A stretch of 64,000 bases of DNA from Paractinoplanes tereljensis (lineage in GTDB: Bacteria > Actinomycetota > Actinomycetes > Mycobacteriales > Micromonosporaceae), in the NCBI RefSeq assembly GCF_016862435.1, contig NZ_BOMY01000047.1, positions 47,107 to 111,106 on the forward strand, written 5' to 3'. Shown here piece after piece: positions 10,001 through 16,791 of this stretch (within the stretch, counting starts at the first letter, position 1; each line of letters begins with the position of its first letter). The position numbers and the translations under genes were made by a program. The notes beneath the pieces are model-generated. The model was not told where the DNA came from. It was given only the letters and a program-made list of their open reading frames with translations, and did not search any database.

Positions 10001-10228
10001 TCGACCGAGGAAACGACGCAGCCGACCGAGGCCGCCACCACCCAGGCCCCGACGACGCGCCCCACCACGATCCGGCCGCCGACCACCACCACGCCGACCA
10101 CCAGGCCGACGACGGCGGCGACGACACCTCCGACCACCACTGCGGCGCCGCCCGAACCAACGCCGACAACCACCGAGCCGACAACAACGCCGCCCACATC
10201 GGAGGTACAGCAGACCCCCTCCTCCTAG
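7073..10228 (+). CDS. Large membrane protein: PqqD-like, degenerate M50 protease-like, cyclic-nucleotide-binding-like and FecR-like regions
   Basis: This 1051-residue multidomain protein starts at GTG 7073. Residues about 60-150 resemble a PqqD-type winged helix (YLRLTPEEWQLALLMDG). Residues about 185-430 are a polytopic core like peptide zinc metalloproteases of family M50: a helix ends in THELARALAAKA and a later segment reads FLPLDGQYLLMDWLEIPQLR. The expected HExxH reads H242-E-L-A-R246, so the second zinc histidine is missing although D340 of the third motif is kept. Residues about 485-690 look like two cyclic-nucleotide-binding-like folds. One helix follows near 757-777, then a FecR-like region and a Thr/Pro-rich tail of about 130 residues. 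The architecture suggests export or anchoring of a peptide without proteolysis. The function is unknown. Confidence 0.75.
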   Translation: MTYVDTRMNVWEALAGRAPGEPGGPADPGLWGAVVDRLNPVRARPVLRAGIEAVQLSSARGEAYIMLRSPDGGTRAGYLRLTPEEWQLALLMDGENTVARLVAEFARIAGRLAPDQVRRVVADLAGNRMLDELPMDAFRPVEESRRKALPERVGNSMLAAARGRRMLVFDVDGLVTALYRAGGKLFFGTGAFVGTGVLAVLGLALFVTTWSRGSRSLFLTSDSYLAGAVVLVVLNGIVLFTHELARALAAKAAGREVPAAGLLVYFGIPSFFVDTTDVWMAGRRARMLVAAAGPGSALLLAGLVQLGGLAVPALGGLAFKLAFLWYLNAFFQLSPFLPLDGQYLLMDWLEIPQLRARGLAWIGARLRGRPPRWSVLDREGRLVALYGVLSVAWLALAAVLTLRVWEDRVSGLATGLWQTGLLGGLLLLLVVLGLGAPAVFFLLGRLTRRWRRSRQRSAENDREADSPRRVAALRASELGGLPEPALQGLAARARWEHPSTGRPLILAGGSQSAVYVVVEGTLTARKPGDPPGTVRHHVGPGGVVGLVNALTGRSTQLDWYTSGTTLLYIPAATVATVVGPLPGPPPQDRAEAEALFADTPALSGLAVDQRLALIASAHPVDLEPGAPVILPGPTHAVVVESGVIAIPDGIELRRGTLVGPVGDGSPGMVAQTLTPVRLWVLPDASDLPPLVGATHRPGSPMPVVAVNGGPRPGAPAPDAYPPLAVPPGPPEGPDDQSVDRRFEGRLWWFTVILLVLALVFTVLSFRPGPAWAEMARDRVLITVDHGRATSEAESELATIEAGDERYVGAGTEVDVPTGATARLTFPGGGVTVLCAGSRVMVGDLSVGSGRHQSPRGAISLQAGRVLADTTGTSGAFNPLALTVTRPDGKITNSGAAWYSVDPAAVTVSTGTVSVAGQATAGTGAKLSCGDGVEVTQPSEEQSTEPSEEPLPSESIAPAESASAVPSVSASPTATEDSTEETTQPTEAATTQAPTTRPTTIRPPTTTTPTTRPTTAATTPPTTTAAPPEPTPTTTEPTTTPPTSEVQQTPSS

Positions 10229-10257
10229 GTAATGTCAGAGGCATCGAAAGGGGATCG

Positions 10258-10473
10258 ATGCTCTGCTGGTTCTGTGCCGAGGCCGCTCGCGCGAGTTGCC
10301 GCTTCTGCGGGCGTGCCGTCTGTCCCGACCACGCCCGCTTCGGGCCCTACCTGCTCCAGGTGAACCGTTCCGAGACCCGGCAGCGGGTCGAGGCGCTCGT
10401 GGTGGAGGACGCCGTGCAGTGCGGCACCTGCCGGCCAAGACCACACCCAGTGGCGATGCCCGAACTGGACTGA
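10258..10473 (+). CDS. Small cysteine-rich, zinc-ribbon-like protein
   Basis: This 71-residue protein has CWFC at residues 3-6, CRFC at 14-17, a CPDH segment and a late CGTC, so four Cys/His knuckles could bind one or two zinc ions. GAAAGGGG lies just upstream of the ATG as a ribosome-binding site. It begins 29 nt after the large membrane protein and is followed 18 nt later by an EF-hand-like protein, so the three may share a transcript. I do not recognise a named family, and its role is unknown. Confidence 0.7.
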   Translation: MLCWFCAEAARASCRFCGRAVCPDHARFGPYLLQVNRSETRQRVEALVVEDAVQCGTCRPRPHPVAMPELD

Positions 10474-10479
10474 ACGCCG

Positions 10480-10485
10480 TACCGT
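10480..10485 (+). promoter_or_regulatory. -10 element TACCGT six nt before a start codon
   Basis: TACCGT fits the actinobacterial TANNNT -10 consensus and ends six nt before ATG 10492, the spacing expected for a leaderless transcript. A GAGG stretch also lies just before the ATG, so ordinary initiation is equally possible. Confidence 0.4.
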
Positions 10486-10491
10486 CGAGGA

Positions 10492-10986
10492 ATGAAGCAG
10501 AAGGACGGCGAGCCCAGCGACCTCGACATGTGGTCGGAGTTCGGCACCGCGGCCGGGATGGCGGCCGTCAAGCTGCCCGGCGGCAGCCGGGCGGGTCTCG
10601 GTGAGCGCCCCGACATCGACGGCCTTCCGGCGGTGCAGGGGCTGGGCGACGCGCCGACGATCGGCCTCGACGAGGCGGTGCGGCACGCCACCGCCAAGGT
10701 TCGCGAGACGGCCGCGCCCGAGGGCTATCACAACCGGGTCGACGCGGACGGCGACGGCCACCTGGACGAGGCCACCTATCGCGGCGACGGCAAGGGCGGC
10801 GCCGAGATCCTGGTCGACCTCGACGGCGACGGCCAGGCCGACTTCATCGGGCACGACACCGACCTCGACAACCGGGTCGACTTCGCCGACTACGACAAGG
10901 ACCACGACGGCGTCTTCGAGAAGCGGATGTACGACGACGACGGCAACGGCTACCTGGACCGTACGGAGTGGACCCACGGCAGCTGA
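10492..10986 (+). CDS. EF-hand-like calcium-binding protein
   Basis: This 164-residue acidic protein has a C-terminal half made of closely spaced calcium-loop motifs: DADGDGHLDE, DLDGDGQADF, DTDLDNRVDF, DKDHDGVFEK and DDDGNGYLDR, between residues about 83 and 158. The DxDxDG spacing is that of EF-hand or dockerin-like loops, and the regular 12-16 residue repeat resembles bacterial calcium-sensor proteins. No signal peptide is evident, so it is probably cytoplasmic. It follows a Cys-rich small protein and the large membrane protein. Any partnership with them is inferred from position only. Confidence 0.75.
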   Translation: MKQKDGEPSDLDMWSEFGTAAGMAAVKLPGGSRAGLGERPDIDGLPAVQGLGDAPTIGLDEAVRHATAKVRETAAPEGYHNRVDADGDGHLDEATYRGDGKGGAEILVDLDGDGQADFIGHDTDLDNRVDFADYDKDHDGVFEKRMYDDDGNGYLDRTEWTHGS

Positions 10987-11012
10987 TCGTCCGTCGTCTA
11001 TTTACATTTACA

Positions 11013-11026
11013 GTTAACAGTCCTAA
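11013..11026 (+). promoter_or_regulatory. Shared chitinase-promoter box GTTAACAGTCCTAA, copy 1
   Basis: The 14-bp sequence GTTAACAGTCCTAA ends 9 bp before the chitinase ATG at 11036 and recurs exactly at 29275-29288 before a second chitinase gene. Two exact copies in front of functionally matching genes, in A/T-rich patches of otherwise GC-rich DNA, suggest a binding site for a common regulator. The regulator itself is not identified. Confidence 0.65.
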
Positions 11027-11035
11027 TAATTGGCC

Positions 11036-12427
11036 ATGCGCCGATCGACGATCTTCGCCATGGCAACCGCCGCGCTCCTCCTCGGCGGCACTCCCGTCTA
11101 CCTCGCCAGCTCGGCCAACGCCGCGACCGCCTGCGCCACGGCGTGGAGCGCCACGACGGTCTACGTCGGCGGCAACAGCGCCTCGCAGAACGGCCACAAC
11201 TACACCGCGAAGTGGTGGACCCAGAACGAATCCCCGGCCACCCACTCCGGACAGTGGGACGTGTGGGCCGACAACGGGGTCTGCGGAGGGACTACCACCC
11301 CGCCGACCACCGCCCCTACCACCACACCGCCGACGACTCCGCCCACCACCGCGCCGACCACGCCGCCGACGACTCCGCCGACCAGCTCCCCGGTCACCGG
11401 AATTCCGAAGCACGCCCTGATCGGCTACCTGCACGCGAGCTTCGCCAACGGCTCCGGCTACCTGCGGATGTCCGACGTACCGGCCGACTGGGACATCATC
11501 AACCTCGCCTTCGGCGAGCCCACCAGCGCGACCTCCGGCGACATCCGCTTCACCCTGTGTCCGGCCACCGAGTGCCCCGGCGTCGAGACCGAGGCCCAGT
11601 TCATCGCCGCGATCAAGGCGAAGCGGGCGGCCGGCAAGAAGGTCCTGCTCTCCATCGGCGGCGCCAACGGCCAGGTGCAGCTCACCACGACGGCGGCCCG
11701 GGACACGTTCGTCAGCTCGGTCAGCGCGATCGTCGACAAATACGGCCTGGACGGCGTTGACGTCGACTTCGAGGGCCACTCGCTGTCCCTGAACACCGGC
11801 GACACCGACTTCAAGAACCCGACCACCCCGGTGATCGTCAACCTGATCAGCGCCCTGCGTTCGCTCAAGGCCCGCTACGGCGCCGGCTTCGTGCTGACCA
11901 TGGCCCCGGAAACGTTCTTCGTCCAACTCGGCTACCAGTACTACGGCTCCGGCCCGTGGGGCGGCCAGGACCCGCGGGCGGGTTCCTACCTCCCGGTGAT
12001 CTACGCGGTCCGCGACTTCCTGACAATCCTGCACGTCCAGGACTACAACTCGGGCTCGATCATGGGCCTGGACAACCAATACCACTCGATGGGCGGCGCC
12101 GACTTCCACATCGCGATGACCGACATGCTGCTGGCCGGCTTCCCGGTGGCCGGCAACACCGCCAACGCCTTCCCGGCCCTGCGTGAGGACCAGGTGGCGT
12201 TCGGCGCGCCGAGCTCGGTGAGCGCCGGCAACGGATACGTCGCTCCGGCGGCGGTCCAGCAGGCGGTCGGCTGCCTGGTCAGCGGCGCCAACTGCGGCGG
12301 CTACACGGTCCGCAGCGGCACCAACCCGAACTTCCGCGGCCTGATGACCTGGAGCATCAACTGGGACAAGTTCTACAGCTGGGAATTCCAAAACCAAAAC
12401 GGCAAGTTCGTGAAGGCGCTGCCGTAG
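11036..12427 (+). CDS. Secreted GH18 chitinase with CBM5/12-type module
   Basis: This 463-residue enzyme hydrolyses beta-1,4 linkages of chitin outside the cell. A Sec signal peptide (residues 1-29, ending SSANA) is followed by a chitin-binding module (about 33-82, with AKWWTQ) and a Thr/Pro linker (about 84-120). The GH18 barrel carries the DxxDxDxE motif in LDGVDVDFEG, with E246 the predicted proton donor. ATG 11036 was chosen over TTG 11030 because the signal peptide begins there. The binding module is almost identical to those of the chitinases at 29328 and 30584, while the catalytic domains differ. A shared upstream box suggests common induction with the 29328 gene. Confidence 0.95.
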   Translation: MRRSTIFAMATAALLLGGTPVYLASSANAATACATAWSATTVYVGGNSASQNGHNYTAKWWTQNESPATHSGQWDVWADNGVCGGTTTPPTTAPTTTPPTTPPTTAPTTPPTTPPTSSPVTGIPKHALIGYLHASFANGSGYLRMSDVPADWDIINLAFGEPTSATSGDIRFTLCPATECPGVETEAQFIAAIKAKRAAGKKVLLSIGGANGQVQLTTTAARDTFVSSVSAIVDKYGLDGVDVDFEGHSLSLNTGDTDFKNPTTPVIVNLISALRSLKARYGAGFVLTMAPETFFVQLGYQYYGSGPWGGQDPRAGSYLPVIYAVRDFLTILHVQDYNSGSIMGLDNQYHSMGGADFHIAMTDMLLAGFPVAGNTANAFPALREDQVAFGAPSSVSAGNGYVAPAAVQQAVGCLVSGANCGGYTVRSGTNPNFRGLMTWSINWDKFYSWEFQNQNGKFVKALP

Positions 12428-12435
12428 CTGTCGCA

Positions 12436-12465
12436 AAAGATCAAGATCAGAAAGATCAAGATCAG
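12436..12465. repeat. Two tandem copies of AAAGATCAAGATCAG
   Basis: The 15-bp unit occurs at 12436-12450 and 12451-12465, just after the chitinase stop codon, and a shorter variant GAAGATCAAGACC follows near 12566. The core GATCAAGATC is partly palindromic. The remaining sequence up to the convergent gene end at 12580 shows nothing else I can interpret. Confidence 0.75.
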
Positions 12466-12579
12466 GATGTCGTGCCTGGGTGGGTGGTTGCGCGCCGCAG
12501 CTCCCGCCGGGGCCGGGCCGGGGCCCAGCAGAGCTGGCCCTGGCCCTTCATTCTGCGTGCGTGGGGAAGATCAAGACCC

Positions 12580-13884
12580 TCAGGCGGCGATGACGTTGTG
12601 CACGGCTACCCGGTGGGTGTCGGGGTTGGACCATGACCAGTTCGGGTGGGCTCGGTTCGTCAGCAGGACGACCACCATTCGCTTGGCCGGGACCACCAGC
12701 AGCGACGTTCCGGTGAAACCGGTGTGGCCGAAGGCGGTCGGTGAGGCCAGCTTGCCCATGAACCAGGTCTGGTTCATCTCGACGCCGAGGCCGTGGTCGG
12801 CCGAGCGGCCCGGTCGCTCGGCGTCGATCGCCTTCTTGCCCTTGTTGACGTTGGTCAGCATCTTCTGGACCGTGCCGGCCGAGAGGATGCGCTTGCCGTT
12901 GTAGGTGCCGCCGTTCAGCAGCATCTGGCCGATCACCGCGACGTCCCGGGCGGTGCCGAAGACACCGGCGTGCCCGGCCACCCCGCCCAGGACGTTGCAG
13001 ACGTCGTCGTGCACCGTGCCGCGCAGCAGCTCGCGCGAGGTGCGGGCGTCGGTGGCCACCAGGCGTTGCTTGTCGGTGACCCACTTCAGCGGCTGGAAGC
13101 CGGTGTCCTTGAGGCCCAGCGGCGTGGCCAGGTTGTCGCGCAGCGCCCGGTCCAGGGTCTTGCCGGTGAGCTTCTCGACCAGCCGGCCCAGCACCATCAG
13201 CCCGGTGCTGGAGTAGCGGAACGTGGTGCCGGGGACGCCGCCGCTGACCAGCGGGGTGGCCAGCACCGACTTCCACCGGGCGGTGTTGTTGGCCATCCCG
13301 GTCACCTTGGCGCCGACCGGGAGCGCGCTGGTGTGCGCCAGCAGCATCGCCACGGTGATCTTTTCCTTGCCGGCCCCGGTGAAGTCGGGCAGGTACTGCC
13401 GCACCGGTGCGTCCAGCGCGATCTTGCCCTGGTCGACCAGCTGCAGGGTGAGGATCGCGGTGTAGACCTTGGTGAGCGAGGCCAGGTCGAAGATCGAGTC
13501 GGTGCGCATGGTGACCCGCTTGGCCGCGGGCAGATCGACGGGACCGGCGCCATAGCGCAGGGCGTGCCCGACCGCGGTGGTCATCCGGGCAGTGCCGTCC
13601 TGCAGCACGAGCGCGACCGCACCGGCGTACCCGGGATGCTTGGGGTTGTCTTTTGTGGGTTTGAGGTATTTGGTCAGGGTTTCTTTGACTTTGCCGGCAT
13701 AGGGCGCGGTAGCGGCCGCGGCTGACCGCGCCGGGGCGGGCGCGGAAGACGACGGAGCAGCAGCCGGCGGCTCCGCCGAGGAGACCGGCTCGGCCCAGGT
13801 CGTCGACGGTGCGGAGGCCCGGCCGCAGCCGGCGAGGCCGGCGGCCAGACCGGCGGCCAGGACGGCGCGGCGCGGAAGGGTCAC
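12580..13884 (-). CDS. Serine hydrolase lipoprotein, beta-lactamase family (class C/PBP fold)
   Basis: This 434-residue exported lipoprotein begins MTLPRRAVLAAG with a lipobox LAGC at about residue 20, followed by an Ala/Pro/Ser-rich spacer. The catalytic fold shows SLTK (SxxK) in FDLASLTKVYTA, a Tyr motif near FRYSSTG, and HTGFTG in the KTG position. These are the signatures of penicillin-binding-protein-like esterases and D-alanyl-D-alanine carboxypeptidases. GTG 13884 was chosen because it gives a proper lipoprotein signal; the frame stays open upstream but that stretch is antisense to the patatin gene. The substrate is unknown, with a cell-wall peptide or ester plausible. Confidence 0.88.
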   Translation of the reverse strand: MTLPRRAVLAAGLAAGLAGCGRASAPSTTWAEPVSSAEPPAAAPSSSAPAPARSAAAATAPYAGKVKETLTKYLKPTKDNPKHPGYAGAVALVLQDGTARMTTAVGHALRYGAGPVDLPAAKRVTMRTDSIFDLASLTKVYTAILTLQLVDQGKIALDAPVRQYLPDFTGAGKEKITVAMLLAHTSALPVGAKVTGMANNTARWKSVLATPLVSGGVPGTTFRYSSTGLMVLGRLVEKLTGKTLDRALRDNLATPLGLKDTGFQPLKWVTDKQRLVATDARTSRELLRGTVHDDVCNVLGGVAGHAGVFGTARDVAVIGQMLLNGGTYNGKRILSAGTVQKMLTNVNKGKKAIDAERPGRSADHGLGVEMNQTWFMGKLASPTAFGHTGFTGTSLLVVPAKRMVVVLLTNRAHPNWSWSNPDTHRVAVHNVIAA

Positions 13885-13965
13885 GGCGACGATGATGACA
13901 CGGACCACGGTGTACGCACAGGCGAGAGCGGTAGGGGCCGGATCGGATCGTGAAACGATGACGGC

Positions 13966-14814
13966 ATGGTCAACGAGTCGGTGGCGTTCGTTCTCGGTGG
14001 TGGCGGGGTTCTCGGTGCGGTCGAGGTCGGGATGCTGCGAGCGCTCTTCCGGGCCGGTTTCAAACCGGACGTCGTGGTCGGCACCTCGATCGGCGCGGTG
14101 AACGGCGCACTCGTCGCGGCCGACCCCAGCGAGTCGGTCACCGACCGGCTGGTGCGGCTCTGGACCTCGCCGGAGGCCGCCGCGGTCTACGGCGACTCGA
14201 TCGGCCGGCAGGTGCGCCGGTTCGCGGCCCGCACCCACCTGCACTCGCCTAGGCCGCTGCGCCGGCTGCTCGAGGGCGAGTTGGGCGAGCACACCACGTT
14301 CGCCGACCTGAAGATCCCGTTCCGCTGCTGCGCGGCCAGCATCGAGCGGGCCGCCGAGCACTGGTTCGACAGCGGGCCGCTGGTCGACGCCGTGCTGGCC
14401 TCCTCCGCGGTGCCGGGGCTGCTGCCCCCGATGGAGATGTCGGGAGAGCACTATGTGGACGGTGGCATCGTCAACTCGATTCCGATTGGCGAGGCGGTCC
14501 GGGTCGGTGCAAAACTGATCTTCGTGCTTCAGGTGGGGCGGATCGAGCGGCCGCTCAGCGTGCCCCGCCGGCCGTGGGAGGTGGCTCAGGTGGCGTTCGA
14601 GATCGCCCGCCGGCACCGGTTCGCGCGCGAGGTTGCCTCGCTGCCCGACGATGTACGTGTGCATGTCCTTCCCGCCGGCGGTGGCGACGGCCGCGACGAC
14701 AGCCCCTGGGCCTACCGGGACATGGCCGCGGTCGGCCGCCGGATCAGCCGGGCCTACACCGCCTCCCGCCGTTACCTGGCCGCCAACGTGCATCCGTTGC
14801 CGGGCTCGCCCTGA
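13966..14814 (+). CDS. Patatin-like phospholipase
   Basis: This 282-residue acyl hydrolase has the complete patatin signature: the glycine-rich oxyanion loop LGGGGVLGA, the nucleophile elbow GTSIG with S41, and the DGG motif with D165 in HYVDGGIV. These form the Ser-Asp dyad that releases fatty acids from membrane lipids. It is probably cytoplasmic or membrane-peripheral, since no signal peptide is visible. The stop codon overlaps the start of an acyltransferase by one nt (TGATG), suggesting coupled deacylation and reacylation of lipids. Confidence 0.92.
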   Translation: MVNESVAFVLGGGGVLGAVEVGMLRALFRAGFKPDVVVGTSIGAVNGALVAADPSESVTDRLVRLWTSPEAAAVYGDSIGRQVRRFAARTHLHSPRPLRRLLEGELGEHTTFADLKIPFRCCAASIERAAEHWFDSGPLVDAVLASSAVPGLLPPMEMSGEHYVDGGIVNSIPIGEAVRVGAKLIFVLQVGRIERPLSVPRRPWEVAQVAFEIARRHRFAREVASLPDDVRVHVLPAGGGDGRDDSPWAYRDMAAVGRRISRAYTASRRYLAANVHPLPGSP

Positions 14815-15884
14815 TGCCCCCGGTCTGGATACGCCGCCTGATCTTCGCGCCCGCGGTGGTGCTGCTGGCGATCGCGCTGCTCACCACCCTGCCGGTCTGG
14901 CTGCTGCTCGCACTGGCCGCGTCGCCGCTGGTGCCGGGCCACCTGCGGGTGCCGCGTCTGGTCTTCCTCGGCATCGTCTACGTGGTGTGGGACGCGGCCG
15001 CCCTGGTGGCGCTGGCCGCGCTCTGGGTGGCGTCCGGATTCGGGTGGAAGGTCCGCGGCCCGCGTTTTCAGCGCGCTCACTACGTACTGACCGGAAAGTT
15101 CTTGGGGGTTTTGTTCTGGTTGGCCCGATGGTCGCTGCACCTGACCGTCGACGTGGTCGGCACCGACCCGGACACCGCGATCCCGGGCCGCCCGGAGATC
15201 GTGGTGAGCCGGCACGCCGGGCCGGGCGACTCGTTCATCCTGATCCACGCCCTGGTCAACTGGTTCGACCGGGAACCGCGGATCGTGCTGAAGGCCACCC
15301 TGCAGTGGGACCCGGCGGTGGACGTGCTGCTCAACCGTCTGCCCAGCCGGTTCATCACGCCGGGGCGCACCACCCCGGGGACGAAGAGCCTGGAGGACGA
15401 GGTCGGCGAGCTCGCGGTCGGCCTGGACGAGAACGACGCCTTCGTGATCTTCCCGGAGGGCGGCAACTTCACGCCCCGGCGCAAGGTCAAGGCGATCCAG
15501 TGGCTGCGCCAGCGCGGGATGACCGGCCTGGCCCGGAAGGCGGAAAACCTGCGTAACCTGCTGCCGCCGAAGCCGGGCGGCCTGTCCGCGGCGATCGACG
15601 CGGCACCCGACGCGGGGGTCATCTTCGTGGCCCACACCGGCCTGGACCGGATGATCACGGTCGCCGACGTGTGGCGCGAGCTGCCGATGGACAAGCAGCT
15701 CATCATGCGGTTCTGGAGCGTTCCGCCGGAGGAGGTGCCGGCCGGCGAGGAGGAACGGGTGGCCTGGCTCTACGACTGGTGGGCCCGGATCGATGCGTGG
15801 ATCGAGGAGAACCGGCCGGCGGTCCGTCCGCTGTCTACGGACTGGACCGCCCGCCGGATGTCTCAGGAACCGAGCGAGTTGTAG
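14814..15884 (+). CDS. Membrane acyltransferase (PlsC-like)
   Basis: This 356-residue protein starts with two to three membrane helices (residues about 8-85). A cytosolic acyltransferase domain follows, with the HX4D motif in RHAGPGDS near residue 135 and the FPEGG motif near 220. The length and N-terminal helices fit actinobacterial lysophospholipid acyltransferase-like proteins. It is translationally linked to the patatin gene upstream, so the pair may remodel phospholipid or lipoglycan acyl chains. Its 3' end overlaps the convergent lipoprotein gene by 22 bp. Confidence 0.83.
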   Translation: MPPVWIRRLIFAPAVVLLAIALLTTLPVWLLLALAASPLVPGHLRVPRLVFLGIVYVVWDAAALVALAALWVASGFGWKVRGPRFQRAHYVLTGKFLGVLFWLARWSLHLTVDVVGTDPDTAIPGRPEIVVSRHAGPGDSFILIHALVNWFDREPRIVLKATLQWDPAVDVLLNRLPSRFITPGRTTPGTKSLEDEVGELAVGLDENDAFVIFPEGGNFTPRRKVKAIQWLRQRGMTGLARKAENLRNLLPPKPGGLSAAIDAAPDAGVIFVAHTGLDRMITVADVWRELPMDKQLIMRFWSVPPEEVPAGEEERVAWLYDWWARIDAWIEENRPAVRPLSTDWTARRMSQEPSEL

Positions 15885-16657
15885 AAGCTGTCCGGGGCCT
15901 CGGTGACCTCGGACGCGGCCGGCGCGGCGACGTTCACCGGGGCGCCGTAATCGGCGTAGGTCACGTCGATCGGGTCACCCTGCGGGACCGTGATGGTCAG
16001 CTTGGTGAGCCGCCCCTGGTCGTCCAGGGCGGCCGTGAACGGCACCTTCGACGCGTCCGCGCCGTAGCTGTCGATCGTCACCTGGCTGAGCCCGGCGAGC
16101 CCGGCCGCCTTGGTGAGGTCGAGCGTGCCGGCGTACGTACCCGTGCCGGTTTCCTTGACGTCGGTGGCCGCACCCAGCAGATTCGCCGTACCCACCGGGT
16201 CGATCTGATTCGGCCGCAGGCCGATGTTGGCCCCGGCCGGCAGCCGGGAACCGTCGAGGTGGGTCCACGTGCCGGCCTTGGTGATGCCGGGCACCTGGGC
16301 GTAGAGGTCGTCGCCGAGCAGCAGCGATTTGATGTTGATCTCGGCGTTCGGGCCGCTCGCGGTGAGCTGGGCGCTGGCCTTGCCACCCACCGGGTCGATC
16401 GCGCCGGTCAGCTTGAAACCGGCACCGGAGGTCGCCGTGAGGGTGAAGCTGGTGGTGCCGAGCAGGGCCGTGGCCTTGGACAGGGCCGAGACCGCGCCCG
16501 CCTCGGCGGCGCCCGAGGAGGGGCCGGCCGCGACGCTCGGGGCCGGAGCTCCGGAGGCGGAAGTGCTGGCCGTGCCGCCGTTGTCGCACCCGGCCATCGC
16601 GAAGCCAACCGTGGCGATCGTGGCAATACCAAGCCCGGCGAGCCGTGGTGTCCGCAT
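15863..16657 (-). CDS. LppX/LprAFG-family lipoprotein
   Basis: This 264-residue secreted lipoprotein has a signal MRTPRLAGLGIATIATVG and lipobox AMAGC at about residue 23. A Ser/Ala-rich spacer and a domain of about 210 residues follow, with repeated beta-strand patterns (TSFTLTATSG, LTKLTITVPQGDPIDVTY). This pattern is that of the LppX/LprA/LprF/LprG family, which carries lipids or lipoglycans across the periplasm. ATG 16657 gives the signal peptide; the upstream open stretch is not needed. Ligand binding is inferred from the family. Confidence 0.82.
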   Translation of the reverse strand: MRTPRLAGLGIATIATVGFAMAGCDNGGTASTSASGAPAPSVAAGPSSGAAEAGAVSALSKATALLGTTSFTLTATSGAGFKLTGAIDPVGGKASAQLTASGPNAEINIKSLLLGDDLYAQVPGITKAGTWTHLDGSRLPAGANIGLRPNQIDPVGTANLLGAATDVKETGTGTYAGTLDLTKAAGLAGLSQVTIDSYGADASKVPFTAALDDQGRLTKLTITVPQGDPIDVTYADYGAPVNVAAPAASEVTEAPDSFYNSLGS

Positions 16658-16791
16658 GTACGTCCTCCCTGACGTGGCCGGCGTCTGGGGTGACTCCGGC
16701 TGATCGACATCAATTCCCGGCAGGCCCGGTGGGCAAACGGCACCTTCCGGGTACGGCATGATGGGCCGAGGCAAGAACACCTGGAGGATCC

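Noticed and set aside
10020..10228. Thr/Pro codon-repeat tract considered as a microsatellite or CRISPR-like array
   Set aside because: It is in frame, codes the Thr/Pro-rich tail of the 1051-residue protein, and has no constant repeat/spacer structure.
12580..14793. A 737-codon version of the beta-lactamase-family protein starting at 14793
   Set aside because: The upstream 300 codons are antisense to the patatin gene. The lipoprotein signal beginning at GTG 13884 marks the real N-terminus.
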